This document shows positions 1 through 5,745 of a stretch of 7,239 nt of DNA, piece after piece. Under the pieces are notes generated by a model. That model ran no database searches, had not been told where the DNA came from, and worked only from the letters and a program-made list of their open reading frames with translations. The stretch comes from an uncultured Pseudomonadota bacterium (GTDB lineage Bacteria; Desulfobacterota_B; Binatia; UBA9968), in contig CAMLCX010000241.1 in the NCBI GenBank assembly GCA_946478635.1, positions 1 to 7,239 of the forward strand. The letters run 5' to 3'. Numbering within the stretch: the first letter of the stretch is position 1; the number at the start of each line of letters is the position of its first letter. The position numbers and the translations under genes are program-made.

Positions 1-1
1 G

Positions 2-463
2 GAAGCGCCGGCAAACAACGGCCAGATCGACTATCGCTCGTTGACGATGATGGACCGCAGCTTCGATCCTGATCGTTTTCTGAAATCCGCTCAGGATATT
101 TTCTTCAAGGTGCAAGGCGCCTGGAACAAGCAGGATACCGCGGCGCTAAGCGCGCTTTGCGGCCGCGAGCTGATGCAAACCTGGGAGGAAGAATTGAGCC
201 GGTTGCGTTCTCAAAACCAACAAAACCGCATGGAAAATATCGCGCTGCGCGAGAGCGAGATCAGCGAGGTATGGACTGAAAACGGCGAAGACTTCATTAC
301 CGTTCGCTTGCATGCCAATCTGCTTGACTACACGGTCGATGCCGGAACCGGCGCGGTCGTCAGCGGCAGCAATTCCGACCCGATCCAGTTCGAGGAATAC
401 TGGACATTCAATCGTCCGGTCGGCCCAAACTCGTGGAAATTAACAGCGGTGCAACAAGCGTAG
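2..463 (+). CDS. Tim44-like domain protein, 5'-truncated by window edge
   Basis: The frame is open from base 2 to the TAG at 461-463 with no stop before it. The TTG at 41 and the ATGs at 47 and 50 have no Shine-Dalgarno sequence, so the true start almost certainly lies upstream of the window. The visible 153 residues fit the C-terminal Tim44-like domain of bacterial proteins. There is an F-D-P-D-R-F-L opening, a helix with F-F-K-V-Q-G-A-W (an aromatic and Q-x-A-W pattern usual in this fold), a strand-rich middle, and a closing E-E-Y-W-T-F-N-R-P-V then W-K-L-T-A-V-Q-Q. Bacterial members usually carry an N-terminal signal or membrane segment and a glycine-rich linker, which would be in the missing part. 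The family folds into an NTF2-like cone; its bacterial role is poorly known, probably membrane association or ligand binding. The gene converges on the solute-binding protein at 704-1753. Confidence 0.75.
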   Translation, partial: EAPANNGQIDYRSLTMMDRSFDPDRFLKSAQDIFFKVQGAWNKQDTAALSALCGRELMQTWEEELSRLRSQNQQNRMENIALRESEISEVWTENGEDFITVRLHANLLDYTVDAGTGAVVSGSNSDPIQFEEYWTFNRPVGPNSWKLTAVQQA

Positions 464-561
464 CGGTCTGTAACAGCACCTTAGCGTGCGCCGTTCATGG
501 TTCGAGAGCCTCACCACGAACGGTTTATGCCCAGACCGCTCACCCTGAGTTTATCGAAGGG
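462..561. repeat. REP-like nested palindrome with two inverted core copies
   Basis: Right at the stop of the Tim44-like gene a 9-bp perfect inverted repeat (AGCGGTCTG at 462-470, CAGACCGCT at 532-540) encloses a second dyad. The inner dyad is CCGTTCATGGT at 491-501 with ACCACGAACGG at 513-523, one mismatch. Its loop side reads TTCGAGAGCCTCA (501-513). Just outside, TGAGTTTATCGAA (546-558) is the same 13-bp core in the opposite orientation, matching at 10 of 13 positions. From memory, cores of the form TGAGC-TTGTCGAA, whose translations read like HPELVEG or LSLSKG, recur between genes of many environmental bacteria. Here one frame reads HPEFIEG and another LSLSKG. This looks like a dispersed extragenic palindrome, not coding sequence. 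Copy number in the genome cannot be seen from one window. Confidence 0.55.
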
Positions 562-573
562 ATCTTCGATTTT
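553..573 (+). terminator. Possible terminator hairpin after the Tim44-like gene
   Basis: ATCGAAG (553-559) pairs perfectly with CTTCGAT (564-570) around a GGAT loop. The last base of the stem begins a run of four T (570-573). It sits about 90 bases past the stop codon, on the transcribed strand. The stem is short and the T run is weak, so this may be inefficient or simply part of the palindrome cluster. Confidence 0.35.
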
Positions 574-622
574 AGCCGCGAATCAGCTGTTACAGTTCGT
601 CAGCAATCTATCAATAGTCCGA

Positions 623-663
623 TTGCGGCGCGTCGGCTTTCTCATCACGCCGATGCGCCGCAA
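623..663. terminator. Strong 15-bp hairpin between convergent gene ends
   Basis: The arms at 623-637 (TTGCGGCGCGTCGGC) and 649-663 (GCCGATGCGCCGCAA) pair over 15 bases with one non-Watson-Crick position (632/654) and an 11-base loop. Read on the plus strand that position is a tolerated G-U pair; on the minus strand it is C-A. The element lies 40 bases beyond the stop of the minus-strand gene at 704 and 160 bases beyond the plus-strand stop at 463, so it could end or protect either transcript. Neither side has a clear T run, which leaves a Rho-independent role uncertain. An mRNA-stabilising stem-loop is the alternative. Confidence 0.5.
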
Positions 664-703
664 CGAACTCTTTCCTCGCGCCCAAAAATTCGATTTCGTC
701 AGT

Positions 704-1753
704 TCAGCGTATCTGAAAAATTTCCTTCCATATTTTCTCGTACCTCGGAAATTCCTTAACATCGTCGATCGTCAGCATGTACGGCGTGGTCGGTCGGATT
801 TTTTCCAACGGTTCCACTTTTGGATGGGCCGGCGTTTCACCGGCCTGCGCATAAACCTTTTGCCCCTCCTCGCTCACCGCCCAACGAACCCACAGTAACG
901 CGGCGTTGGGATGCGGCGCGCCCTTCAGCACGCCCACGGATCCACCGAGCTCGCCCACGCCTTCGCTCAGCAACGCTTGAATCGGCGCACCTTTCTTTAT
1001 CCGTCCCGGAAAATGGTGCGAGTAGCAAGTAAAACAAACCTGGCGTTGACCGGCCACGAGAAACTCGATCAGCTGCGAATGCCCCCTGTGAAACTCGACC
1101 TGGCTGGCCGCGATCTTCTTGAACAGATCGATTGCCTTTTCATCATTGTTGAATTTACGCTTGGCAAAGCCGACCAGCATTTGAAAATCGCGCGGCTCGC
1201 CCATGATGCTATCCTTCCATCTGCCGTTCCCCAGCTCTTCGTAACTCTTTGGCTCCTCGCCTTTCTTGACCAGATTGGTATTCCAACCGGCAATGTAGAA
1301 TTGCATGTCGGTGGCCACCCAGAGATCGCCTTTCAACTGCGCCGGATACGGCGCCGCCTCCGGCACCACTATGGGCGTGGTAATCTTCAGGTCCAGGATC
1401 TGCGGCAAATAGGTCAGCGCCCCGCTCAAAACATCCGCGATCACTCGCCCTCCCTTCAGCTCGGCGAGAACGCGCGCGATAAGCTTGTCGCTCGTGCCGT
1501 CGATATGGTCCACGGTGATACCAGGGAAGCGCTTCATAAAACCAGCGGGAACCACCGTCATCGCTTGGGCGGAAAGCGGCGCGTATAGCGTGATTTTCCC
1601 TTCTTTCTTCGCTTTATCATAAAGTTGATCGAGCGAATCCGAGGCCGCTGAAACCCGGCCGGGAGAAATGCCACAGAACGCGAGAGCCAACGCCAGTATC
1701 AAAAGAACGAGTACGGCTCCGATCGACTCCGATAAAACCCTCTGACGACTCAT
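704..1753 (-). CDS. ABC transporter substrate-binding protein, iron/polyamine type
   Basis: A 349-residue exported solute-binding protein of the family 1 / iron(III)-type cluster, which delivers a ligand from the periplasm to an ABC permease. Residues 1-36 form a signal peptide: positively charged start, long hydrophobic run 13-26, and V-S-A before the likely cleavage at 36/37. There is a cysteine at 27, but L-A-F-C is a poor lipobox. The mature start (D-Q-L-Y-D-K-A-K-K-E-G-K-I-T-L-Y-A), the block D-K-L-I-A-R-V-L-A-E-L-K-G-G-R-V-I-A-D-V-L (about 88-108) and the late P-H-P-N-A-A-L-L-W-V-R-W segment are family patterns. Length is normal. ATG at 1753 has AGGAG seven bases upstream. No permease or ATPase is in the window, so the ligand is unknown. 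A sigma-54-type promoter candidate precedes it. Confidence 0.85.
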   Translation of the reverse strand: MSRQRVLSESIGAVLVLLILALALAFCGISPGRVSAASDSLDQLYDKAKKEGKITLYAPLSAQAMTVVPAGFMKRFPGITVDHIDGTSDKLIARVLAELKGGRVIADVLSGALTYLPQILDLKITTPIVVPEAAPYPAQLKGDLWVATDMQFYIAGWNTNLVKKGEEPKSYEELGNGRWKDSIMGEPRDFQMLVGFAKRKFNNDEKAIDLFKKIAASQVEFHRGHSQLIEFLVAGQRQVCFTCYSHHFPGRIKKGAPIQALLSEGVGELGGSVGVLKGAPHPNAALLWVRWAVSEEGQKVYAQAGETPAHPKVEPLEKIRPTTPYMLTIDDVKEFPRYEKIWKEIFQIR

Positions 1754-1760
1754 GTCAATT

Positions 1761-1765
1761 CTCCT
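1761..1765 (-). promoter_or_regulatory. Ribosome binding site fixing the 1753 start
   Basis: On the minus strand AGGAG ends seven bases before ATG at 1753, within GAGAGGAGAATTGACATG. The match and spacing are near ideal and decide the start. Confidence 0.8.
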
Positions 1766-1833
1766 CTCATTGTTTAGAAGCCTCTTTGATAGAATGCGCG
1801 TCCACCGCAGTAAAAATCCGAATCACTAGCGGC

Positions 1834-1849
1834 AGCAATGCTTATGCCA
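1834..1849 (-). promoter_or_regulatory. Sigma-54-type (-24/-12) promoter candidate
   Basis: The minus strand reads TGGCAT-AAGCA-TTGCT. The accepted sigma-54 pattern is TGGCAC, five bases, TTGC then A or T. All positions match except T for C at the end of the first block, and the spacing between the invariant GG and GC is exact. Transcription would begin near 1823, giving a leader of about 70 bases before the ATG at 1753. Orientation and position suit the downstream solute-binding protein gene. A chance match somewhere in 7 kb is possible, but less likely at this location. Confidence 0.45.
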
Positions 1850-1910
1850 CGCCGCTTCCGTTCACATCCACGTCAATTCAGCGAGCTATCAATCCGGCTC
1901 GGACTGCTGA

Positions 1911-1939
1911 TGCTCATTTATTGCTCATACACTGTTCAA
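1911..1939. promoter_or_regulatory. Three direct repeats phased at 11 bp, possible activator site
   Basis: TGCTCAT at 1911-1917, TGCTCAT at 1922-1928 and TGTTCAA at 1933-1939 begin exactly 11 bases apart, which puts them on about the same face of the helix. They lie about 90-117 bases upstream of the start expected from the sigma-54-type promoter at 1834-1849, the usual zone for enhancer-binding protein sites. The repeat is short and the third copy differs at two of seven positions, so the regulatory role is inferred. Confidence 0.35.
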
Positions 1940-1973
1940 ACCGCAGGCGGAAAATTGCTCCTTACCTAAACGA

Positions 1974-1994
1974 GTGAGTTTTCTCCCAACTCAC
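1974..1994 (-). terminator. Weak hairpin downstream of the 2025-3038 gene
   Basis: GTGAGTT (1974-1980) and AACTCAC (1988-1994) pair perfectly over seven bases around a seven-base loop. It starts 31 bases past the TAA of the minus-strand gene at 2025. On that strand it is followed by TCGTTTAG, with only three T in a row, so termination would be weak. Confidence 0.35.
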
Positions 1995-2024
1995 CGGAAT
2001 ATGGCCGCTTGCTGCTTGCTTCTC

Positions 2025-3038
2025 TTACTTCTTTCCGCTCCAGAGCTGCTCCATGAAACCGCTTTTCTCCATCTCGTCGAGATAGCGCGTGTCCACCATC
2101 TCCTGCGGCTTGACCGTTTTGGCTCGGGGATCGGTGGGAGCGATCTCGTCGAGGGTCGACTGGATGCCTTCGAGTTTTAGCGCGAGTCTGGGCTCCAAGG
2201 CTTTGCTCTCAACGTTGAAGCTCGCTTCTAAAAGTTTTCGGTCGTCGACGCGGAGATATTTCGCCATGACTTTGTACATATACTCCTTATCCGTGTGCAT
2301 GATTTTCGCGGCCTCAGCCATGGCGCGCATGAAACGGCTAATGACCGGGCCGCGCTTCGCAATGATCGAGCGCCGGGTTGTAAGAGTCGTCGCGGCGTAG
2401 GCTATCTTCAGATCAGGCCCATAGATGACATAGTGATACCCGAGCTTCAGCGCTTGCGCGTCGGTTGGAACGGTGAGAACGGCGGCGTCGATGCCCTGGG
2501 CGACCAAGGCCGCCAAAGTCTCCGGCGCGCCGCCGGCCTGAATGTAACTGACCTCGCGCGAATCGATACCGTAGTGACGAAGCGCCTGCACGGCGAAGTA
2601 ATGCGGGTTGCTGCCGATGCGCGAGACGCCGATGCGTTTACCCTTCAATTGCTCCGGGCTTTTGATCTCCGGCTTTGCGATGATGCTGTGAGTCAGCAAA
2701 CTTTTGATGCCGCCGACGATGACAGGATCTTTATTGCCCTGCACGAAGGGCCGGGTGATGCCTGCCGCTCCGATCACGGCGATCTCGCTGTCACCCGAGA
2801 GGATTGCCGCCACCGCCGGAGCGCCGGGAGTGACAAAAACCAGCGGCACCTCCAGATCATATTTCTTGAACAGACCGGCTTCCTGGGCGAACCAGGGATA
2901 GGCCTGAGACATCACGCGCGCGGTGTAAATCATGTTAACCTTGTCCGCCGCGAAAAGTCGCGTGCCTGAAAAAAACAACAGCAGGGTCACCATGCCCAGC
3001 CGCGTCGCGCAAAATCCTGGATAGCGGTTTGTCTTCAA
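2025..3038 (-). CDS. NMT1/THI5-type ABC transporter substrate-binding protein
   Basis: A 337-residue periplasmic solute-binding protein of the NMT1/THI5 (NitT/TauT) group, which binds small organic ligands such as sulfonates, pyrimidines or aromatic acids. Residues 1-30 are a signal peptide: K-T-N-R-Y start, hydrophobic core 16-25, cleavage near L-F-A. The mature part has the family pattern P-W-F-A-Q-E-A-G-L-F-K-K-Y-D-L-E-V, then L-K-G-K-R-I-G-V, H-Y-F-A, G-G-A-P-E-T and a C-terminal helical tail ending in E-M-E-K-S-G. I chose TTG at 3038 over the longer TTG at 3080 because GGAGGAGG lies five bases upstream and the signal peptide then begins properly. ATG at 2993 would remove the charged start. 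It is a clear paralogue of the gene at 6346 and is divergent from the amidohydrolase at 3347. No permease or ATPase is nearby. Confidence 0.85.
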   Translation of the reverse strand: MKTNRYPGFCATRLGMVTLLLFFSGTRLFAADKVNMIYTARVMSQAYPWFAQEAGLFKKYDLEVPLVFVTPGAPAVAAILSGDSEIAVIGAAGITRPFVQGNKDPVIVGGIKSLLTHSIIAKPEIKSPEQLKGKRIGVSRIGSNPHYFAVQALRHYGIDSREVSYIQAGGAPETLAALVAQGIDAAVLTVPTDAQALKLGYHYVIYGPDLKIAYAATTLTTRRSIIAKRGPVISRFMRAMAEAAKIMHTDKEYMYKVMAKYLRVDDRKLLEASFNVESKALEPRLALKLEGIQSTLDEIAPTDPRAKTVKPQEMVDTRYLDEMEKSGFMEQLWSGKK

Positions 3039-3043
3039 ATTGG

Positions 3044-3051
3044 CCTCCTCC
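3044..3051 (-). promoter_or_regulatory. Ribosome binding site deciding a TTG start at 3038
   Basis: The minus strand reads GGAGGAGG, then CCAAT, then TTG. This extended Shine-Dalgarno match lies inside the longer open frame from 3080 and argues that translation begins at 3038. Confidence 0.7.
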
Positions 3052-3105
3052 GGGCAATAAAAGCTTGCACCGACACTCAAACGGCCCCACCGTTCTTACA
3101 ACAAC

Positions 3106-3121
3106 TGCATGGCAAAAACCA
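3106..3121 (-). promoter_or_regulatory. Weak sigma-54-like site before the 3038 start
   Basis: The minus strand reads TGGTTTTTGCCATGCA. The invariant GG and GC are correctly spaced and the last four bases (TGCA) agree, but C-A-C of the first block is replaced by T-T-T. It is worth noting only because a much better site precedes the next gene downstream on the same strand. Confidence 0.15.
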
Positions 3122-3230
3122 AGTGGATTTTCCGGCAGGTTTCTTGCCCCAAGCTGTTCTCTCACGCCTCACTTTGATTACGGTTGTTAGATGACTTGGC
3201 CGATTGAGTCTGCCGTTGGCCCGTAACGAT

Positions 3231-3266
3231 TTGAACGAAGCGGAGCGATTGAACGGCTTGAACGGT
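3231..3266. repeat. TTGAACG short repeats, nine-base period
   Basis: TTGAACG occurs at 3231, 3249 and 3258, offsets of 18 and 9, so the copies fall on a nine-base period with one diverged unit. GGAGCG (3242-3247) and CGCTCC (3269-3274) flank two of the copies and are followed by four T. That could form a 6-bp stem with a large 21-base loop, a poor terminator. The block lies in the divergent gap upstream of the amidohydrolase. Confidence 0.5.
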
Positions 3267-3285
3267 CACGCTCCTTTTCAACGCT

Positions 3286-3291
3286 TTGACA
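3286..3291 (+). promoter_or_regulatory. Perfect -35 hexamer with only a poor -10
   Basis: TTGACA lies about 56 bases before the amidohydrolase ATG. The best -10 choices are TAGCAA (3307-3312, spacing 15) or CAACAT (3310-3315, spacing 18), both weak. It may be an activator-dependent promoter or a chance match. The rest of the 308-base divergent gap (3039-3346) holds no recognisable gene. Confidence 0.25.
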
Positions 3292-3333
3292 AACTCACCG
3301 CGTCTGTAGCAACATCCATTTCATCTGACAAAA

Positions 3334-3338
3334 AGGAG
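3334..3338 (+). promoter_or_regulatory. Ribosome binding site for the amidohydrolase
   Basis: AGGAG with an eight-base spacer precedes ATG at 3347 and fixes that start. Confidence 0.75.
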
Positions 3339-3346
3339 ACGGAATT

Positions 3347-4360
3347 ATGGCTAGAAATATCGTTTCCACGCCGACTCACGAACGTTGCGTCACCTCTTAC
3401 GCCGCGCGCACGCAGTATAAACCCGGCGTCGTGCATCCGCCGCATATCAAAGTCAAAGATGCCATCGACATCCATTGCCATACCCACGAAGGGCAGCAGG
3501 ACCCTTACGACTTGGCGCGCCGCGCATCGTTGGCTGAAATGAAGGGGCTGCTCTTCAAGAGCATCCCGGGCGACGATCCGGTCAAAGCGACCCAGGACGT
3601 TCAGGACGACGTCAATCGCTGGGCGGAAAAGGAAGGTGTCACGCCGATTACCTGTTGGTCGAGTTACGTATGCGGCCGGCAAATGGCGCCGATCTCCGCG
3701 AAAACAGTGAGCGCAATGATTGATCGCGGCATCGCCGCAGTCTGGCTGCCGGTGTTCACCCACGTGATTACCATGAGCACGGTCGGCACCTACGGCCGCT
3801 TGGTACAAAGCCGCAACGGTGCCGGTTGGACCGGCCCGCTTCCGTGGGATGAAGCGATGCAGGTCGGTCATTACGATCTCGATGAAACCGGCAAATTGAA
3901 ACCGGAAATCCGCGACATCGTGCACCTCTGCGCCGACCGAAACGTCGCTCTCTTCTTCGGCCATGCAACCCATGCGGAGATCTACAAGCTTGCCGAGGAA
4001 GTCGACAAAGCCGGTCTCAAGCGTGCGGTCATCGATCACCCCTACAGCCCTTTCTTGAATGTCTCGCCGGATATGATGAAGGAGCTTGCGCCCACCGGCA
4101 TTCTGTTTAACTTCACCTGGGACGAGCTGTCGCCGCTCCTCGGCGTCGACCCACAGATCATGTACAACACCATCCGCGACGTCGGCCCGGAGCACTTCAC
4201 GCTCTCCAGCGATGCTGGCGAGCCGCTCTTTCCGGACTCCGTGGAAGCGATGCGTCTCGTGCGCGGCTATATGGAAGCCTTCGGCTTGAATCAGGACGAG
4301 CTCTATACGGTCTGCACGAAGAATCCTGCGAAGGTGGTGGGATTGGAGCTTATTAGTTAG
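3347..4360 (+). CDS. DUF6282-like metal-dependent amidohydrolase
   Basis: A 337-residue cytoplasmic enzyme with no signal peptide and the layout of a TIM-barrel amidohydrolase. The metal-site pattern D-I-H-C-H gives D41, H43 and H45. Further ligand candidates follow in the order expected for the superfamily: H206 in F-F-G-H-A-T-H-A-E-I, H231 in V-I-D-H-P and D289 in L-S-S-D-A-G. The H-A-E-I, D-H-P, S-D-A-G and late K-N-P-A-K-V-V-G-L blocks resemble, from memory, the family catalogued as DUF6282, whose reaction is unknown. Members of the wider superfamily hydrolyse C-N or C-O bonds or decarboxylate aromatic acids. The start is supported by AGGAG eight bases upstream. The gene diverges from the NMT1-type binding protein at 2025-3038, which suggests a shared substrate. 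It converges on the patatin gene 47 bases away. Confidence 0.8.
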   Translation: MARNIVSTPTHERCVTSYAARTQYKPGVVHPPHIKVKDAIDIHCHTHEGQQDPYDLARRASLAEMKGLLFKSIPGDDPVKATQDVQDDVNRWAEKEGVTPITCWSSYVCGRQMAPISAKTVSAMIDRGIAAVWLPVFTHVITMSTVGTYGRLVQSRNGAGWTGPLPWDEAMQVGHYDLDETGKLKPEIRDIVHLCADRNVALFFGHATHAEIYKLAEEVDKAGLKRAVIDHPYSPFLNVSPDMMKELAPTGILFNFTWDELSPLLGVDPQIMYNTIRDVGPEHFTLSSDAGEPLFPDSVEAMRLVRGYMEAFGLNQDELYTVCTKNPAKVVGLELIS

Positions 4361-4407
4361 TCGAGAATGGACAATCGAGGATATAAGGCTTGCGATCCAC
4401 GGCCTGG

Positions 4408-5322
4408 CTATGCAGCAGCGGGGGCTTTTTTATTGAAGTAACGGCTCACCTGTTCATATCCATACTGCACGAGTCGTTCTTTATCGGCGGTGGTGAGCCC
4501 GAATTGCAGGGACTGGATGTTACCCGTTTTAATCAGGATCGTGTCCTCCCAAAGCCAGCCGGGCACGCGCTGATTTTCCATGGCCGTCCCCATGGTTTCC
4601 AGGAGCATGGCAAAGAATTCCCAGGGCCAGAGGTGCTGTTTTCGGATGTACCTCGGAGTCGACTCAGCCACAAGGCGCAGCGTCACCGTACGGTCCACTC
4701 GATCCCCCGTTTGCATGACATCGATCATCTTGGGAATCCAGGGAATGAGATTGCCGTCCACCAGTATTTTCTCGTTCCACCGGTGCGCGGACCACATCCC
4801 GGGAAAGGACATCGAGTAACGAACGGCGCGCCTGACTAAAACATCCGGAGTTGCTTGCCGCGAGAAAAATACCGGCTCCTGGCCGACAAGATCAGTCGCC
4901 ACTACGAAAAGATCCCGATCCAAATCTTTAAATTTCAGACCGGCCATGTGGCTGTCCATCCATCCATCAAATCGATTTCCCGAACAGACTCCGTTTTGAA
5001 AAAGGATGGCTGTCAAGCTGACGTCTTTGAACTGCATGAAATCAGTCTCCATCGCCAAGCGATAAAGTCTTTCAACGTCCCAGCCCGCTGCCATGTAGCT
5101 AGCGACGATACTGCCACCGGAAGCGCCGGCAACACCGACAATCTCGACATCCATCTTCCTGAAAGCGTCCAGAGCGCCGACGAAAGCGGCGAGGCGCACT
5201 CCGCCTCCAGCCATGATCAGATTGATTCTTTGTTTTCGATTCTCTGGATTCACGTTTATCGTCGATCGGTTGCCAAAGTATAGACCATTGGGGCGACGTC
5301 GAACAGCGCGCCCAACCGTCAT
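4408..5322 (-). CDS. Patatin-like phospholipase family protein
   Basis: A 304-residue serine acyl hydrolase that should cleave fatty acids from phospholipids or other lipids. The oxyanion-hole motif G-G-G-V-R is at 39-43, the nucleophile elbow G-A-S-G-G at 66-70 makes Ser68 the nucleophile, and Asp189 in V-D-G-N completes the Ser-Asp dyad. The block V-R-Y-S-M-S-F-P-G-M (167-176) is also usual. Asn191 replaces the more common Gly or Ala of the D-G-G/A motif, a mild variation. There is no signal peptide, so it is probably cytoplasmic or on the inner membrane face. The start is uncertain: ATG at 5322 lacks a Shine-Dalgarno sequence, and the first 30 or so residues are basic and not part of the fold. 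GTG at 5253 would also leave the domain complete. The gene converges on the amidohydrolase and is otherwise alone. Confidence 0.85.
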   Translation of the reverse strand: MTVGRAVRRRPNGLYFGNRSTINVNPENRKQRINLIMAGGGVRLAAFVGALDAFRKMDVEIVGVAGASGGSIVASYMAAGWDVERLYRLAMETDFMQFKDVSLTAILFQNGVCSGNRFDGWMDSHMAGLKFKDLDRDLFVVATDLVGQEPVFFSRQATPDVLVRRAVRYSMSFPGMWSAHRWNEKILVDGNLIPWIPKMIDVMQTGDRVDRTVTLRLVAESTPRYIRKQHLWPWEFFAMLLETMGTAMENQRVPGWLWEDTILIKTGNIQSLQFGLTTADKERLVQYGYEQVSRYFNKKAPAAA

Positions 5323-5745
5323 TCGCCGCGATGCCGACTGCGTGTCACGACCGGAGACAAGAATGTTTTTTACCCGGCTATTACTAACGGGGTGGCTTCA
5401 AAGGTATAGAAGTTTTTTGAATACCCGATCACTGTTGACTCCCAATTCTCCGCCAGCCTTTCTCACTAAGGCTTTACTCAAAAATCCTCCTTTCCAGCCA
5501 CGGACTCTTTCGTAAGCTCTTTCCGCTATTCACCCACTATTCTGCAAATCAGCCTAGGGCGTGGCCAACGATCTTTTACGACTGGTCAAGTCCCGTACAA
5601 ATAACCAGCAATGGGAAGCTTTTACTTCCCAGTCTCTAAGCACCATTCATCGCGCAAATGGGTCAGGATGGTCAATTCTGGACCGAAAGTGCCAAAGCAA
5701 CGGCCTATTGTGCAACGTGGCACCCGTTGTGCGTAACCACCTGTC
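5323..5745. other. 423-bp intergenic stretch, no recognisable gene
   Basis: No frame here has both a ribosome binding site and a recognisable protein, and composition is more AT-rich than the flanking genes. It contains two competing inverted repeats. TGGGAAG (5612-5618) with CTTCCCA (5625-5631) gives a 7-bp stem and six-base loop. GACTGG (5580-5585) with CCAGTC (5629-5634) would use some of the same bases. The part next to 5322 should hold the patatin promoter, but I see no convincing -35/-10 pair there. Confidence 0.4.
5718..5733 (+). promoter_or_regulatory. Sigma-54-like site just before the response regulator
   Basis: TGGCAC-CCGTT-GTGCG carries a perfect -24 block and the invariant, correctly spaced GC of the -12 block, with two mismatches (GTGCG for TTGCA/T). 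The start would fall near 5744, two bases before the ATG, so the mRNA would be leaderless or nearly so. This fits the absence of a Shine-Dalgarno sequence but remains tentative. Confidence 0.25.

Noticed and set aside
499..516. tRNA-like GGTTCGA string ending in CCA-like bases
   Set aside because: No acceptor, D or anticodon stems can be drawn around it. It belongs to the palindromic repeat.
433..898. Two overlapping small frames (433-759 and 497-898) after the Tim44-like gene
   Set aside because: They translate a palindromic intergenic repeat (HPEFIEG, LSLSKG) and then run antisense into the 704-1753 gene, so they are not proteins.
911..1588. 225-residue plus-strand open frame
   Set aside because: It lies wholly antisense to the solute-binding protein gene at 704-1753 and is explained by GC-rich codon use.
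2295..2969. 224-residue plus-strand open frame
   Set aside because: It is antisense to the NMT1-type gene at 2025-3038, with no family resemblance.
3039..3080. Longer start (TTG at 3080) for the NMT1-type protein
   Set aside because: It would add 14 residues ahead of the signal peptide, and the GGAGGAGG ribosome binding site would lie inside the coding region. The TTG at 3038 is better placed.
3220..3236. TGGCCCGTAACGATTT as a sigma-54 site for the amidohydrolase
   Set aside because: The invariant GC of the -12 block is absent.
3278..4195. 305-residue open frame on the minus strand opposite the amidohydrolase
   Set aside because: It is a shadow of a well-supported gene with conserved metal-site residues on the plus strand. 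The antisense frame has no ribosome binding site and no recognisable domain.
4361..4431. T run at 4426-4431 as a terminator for the amidohydrolase
   Set aside because: The six T lie inside the patatin coding end (its Lys-Lys codons), and no convincing stem precedes them. The TCGAG repeat at 4361-4378 is too short to interpret.
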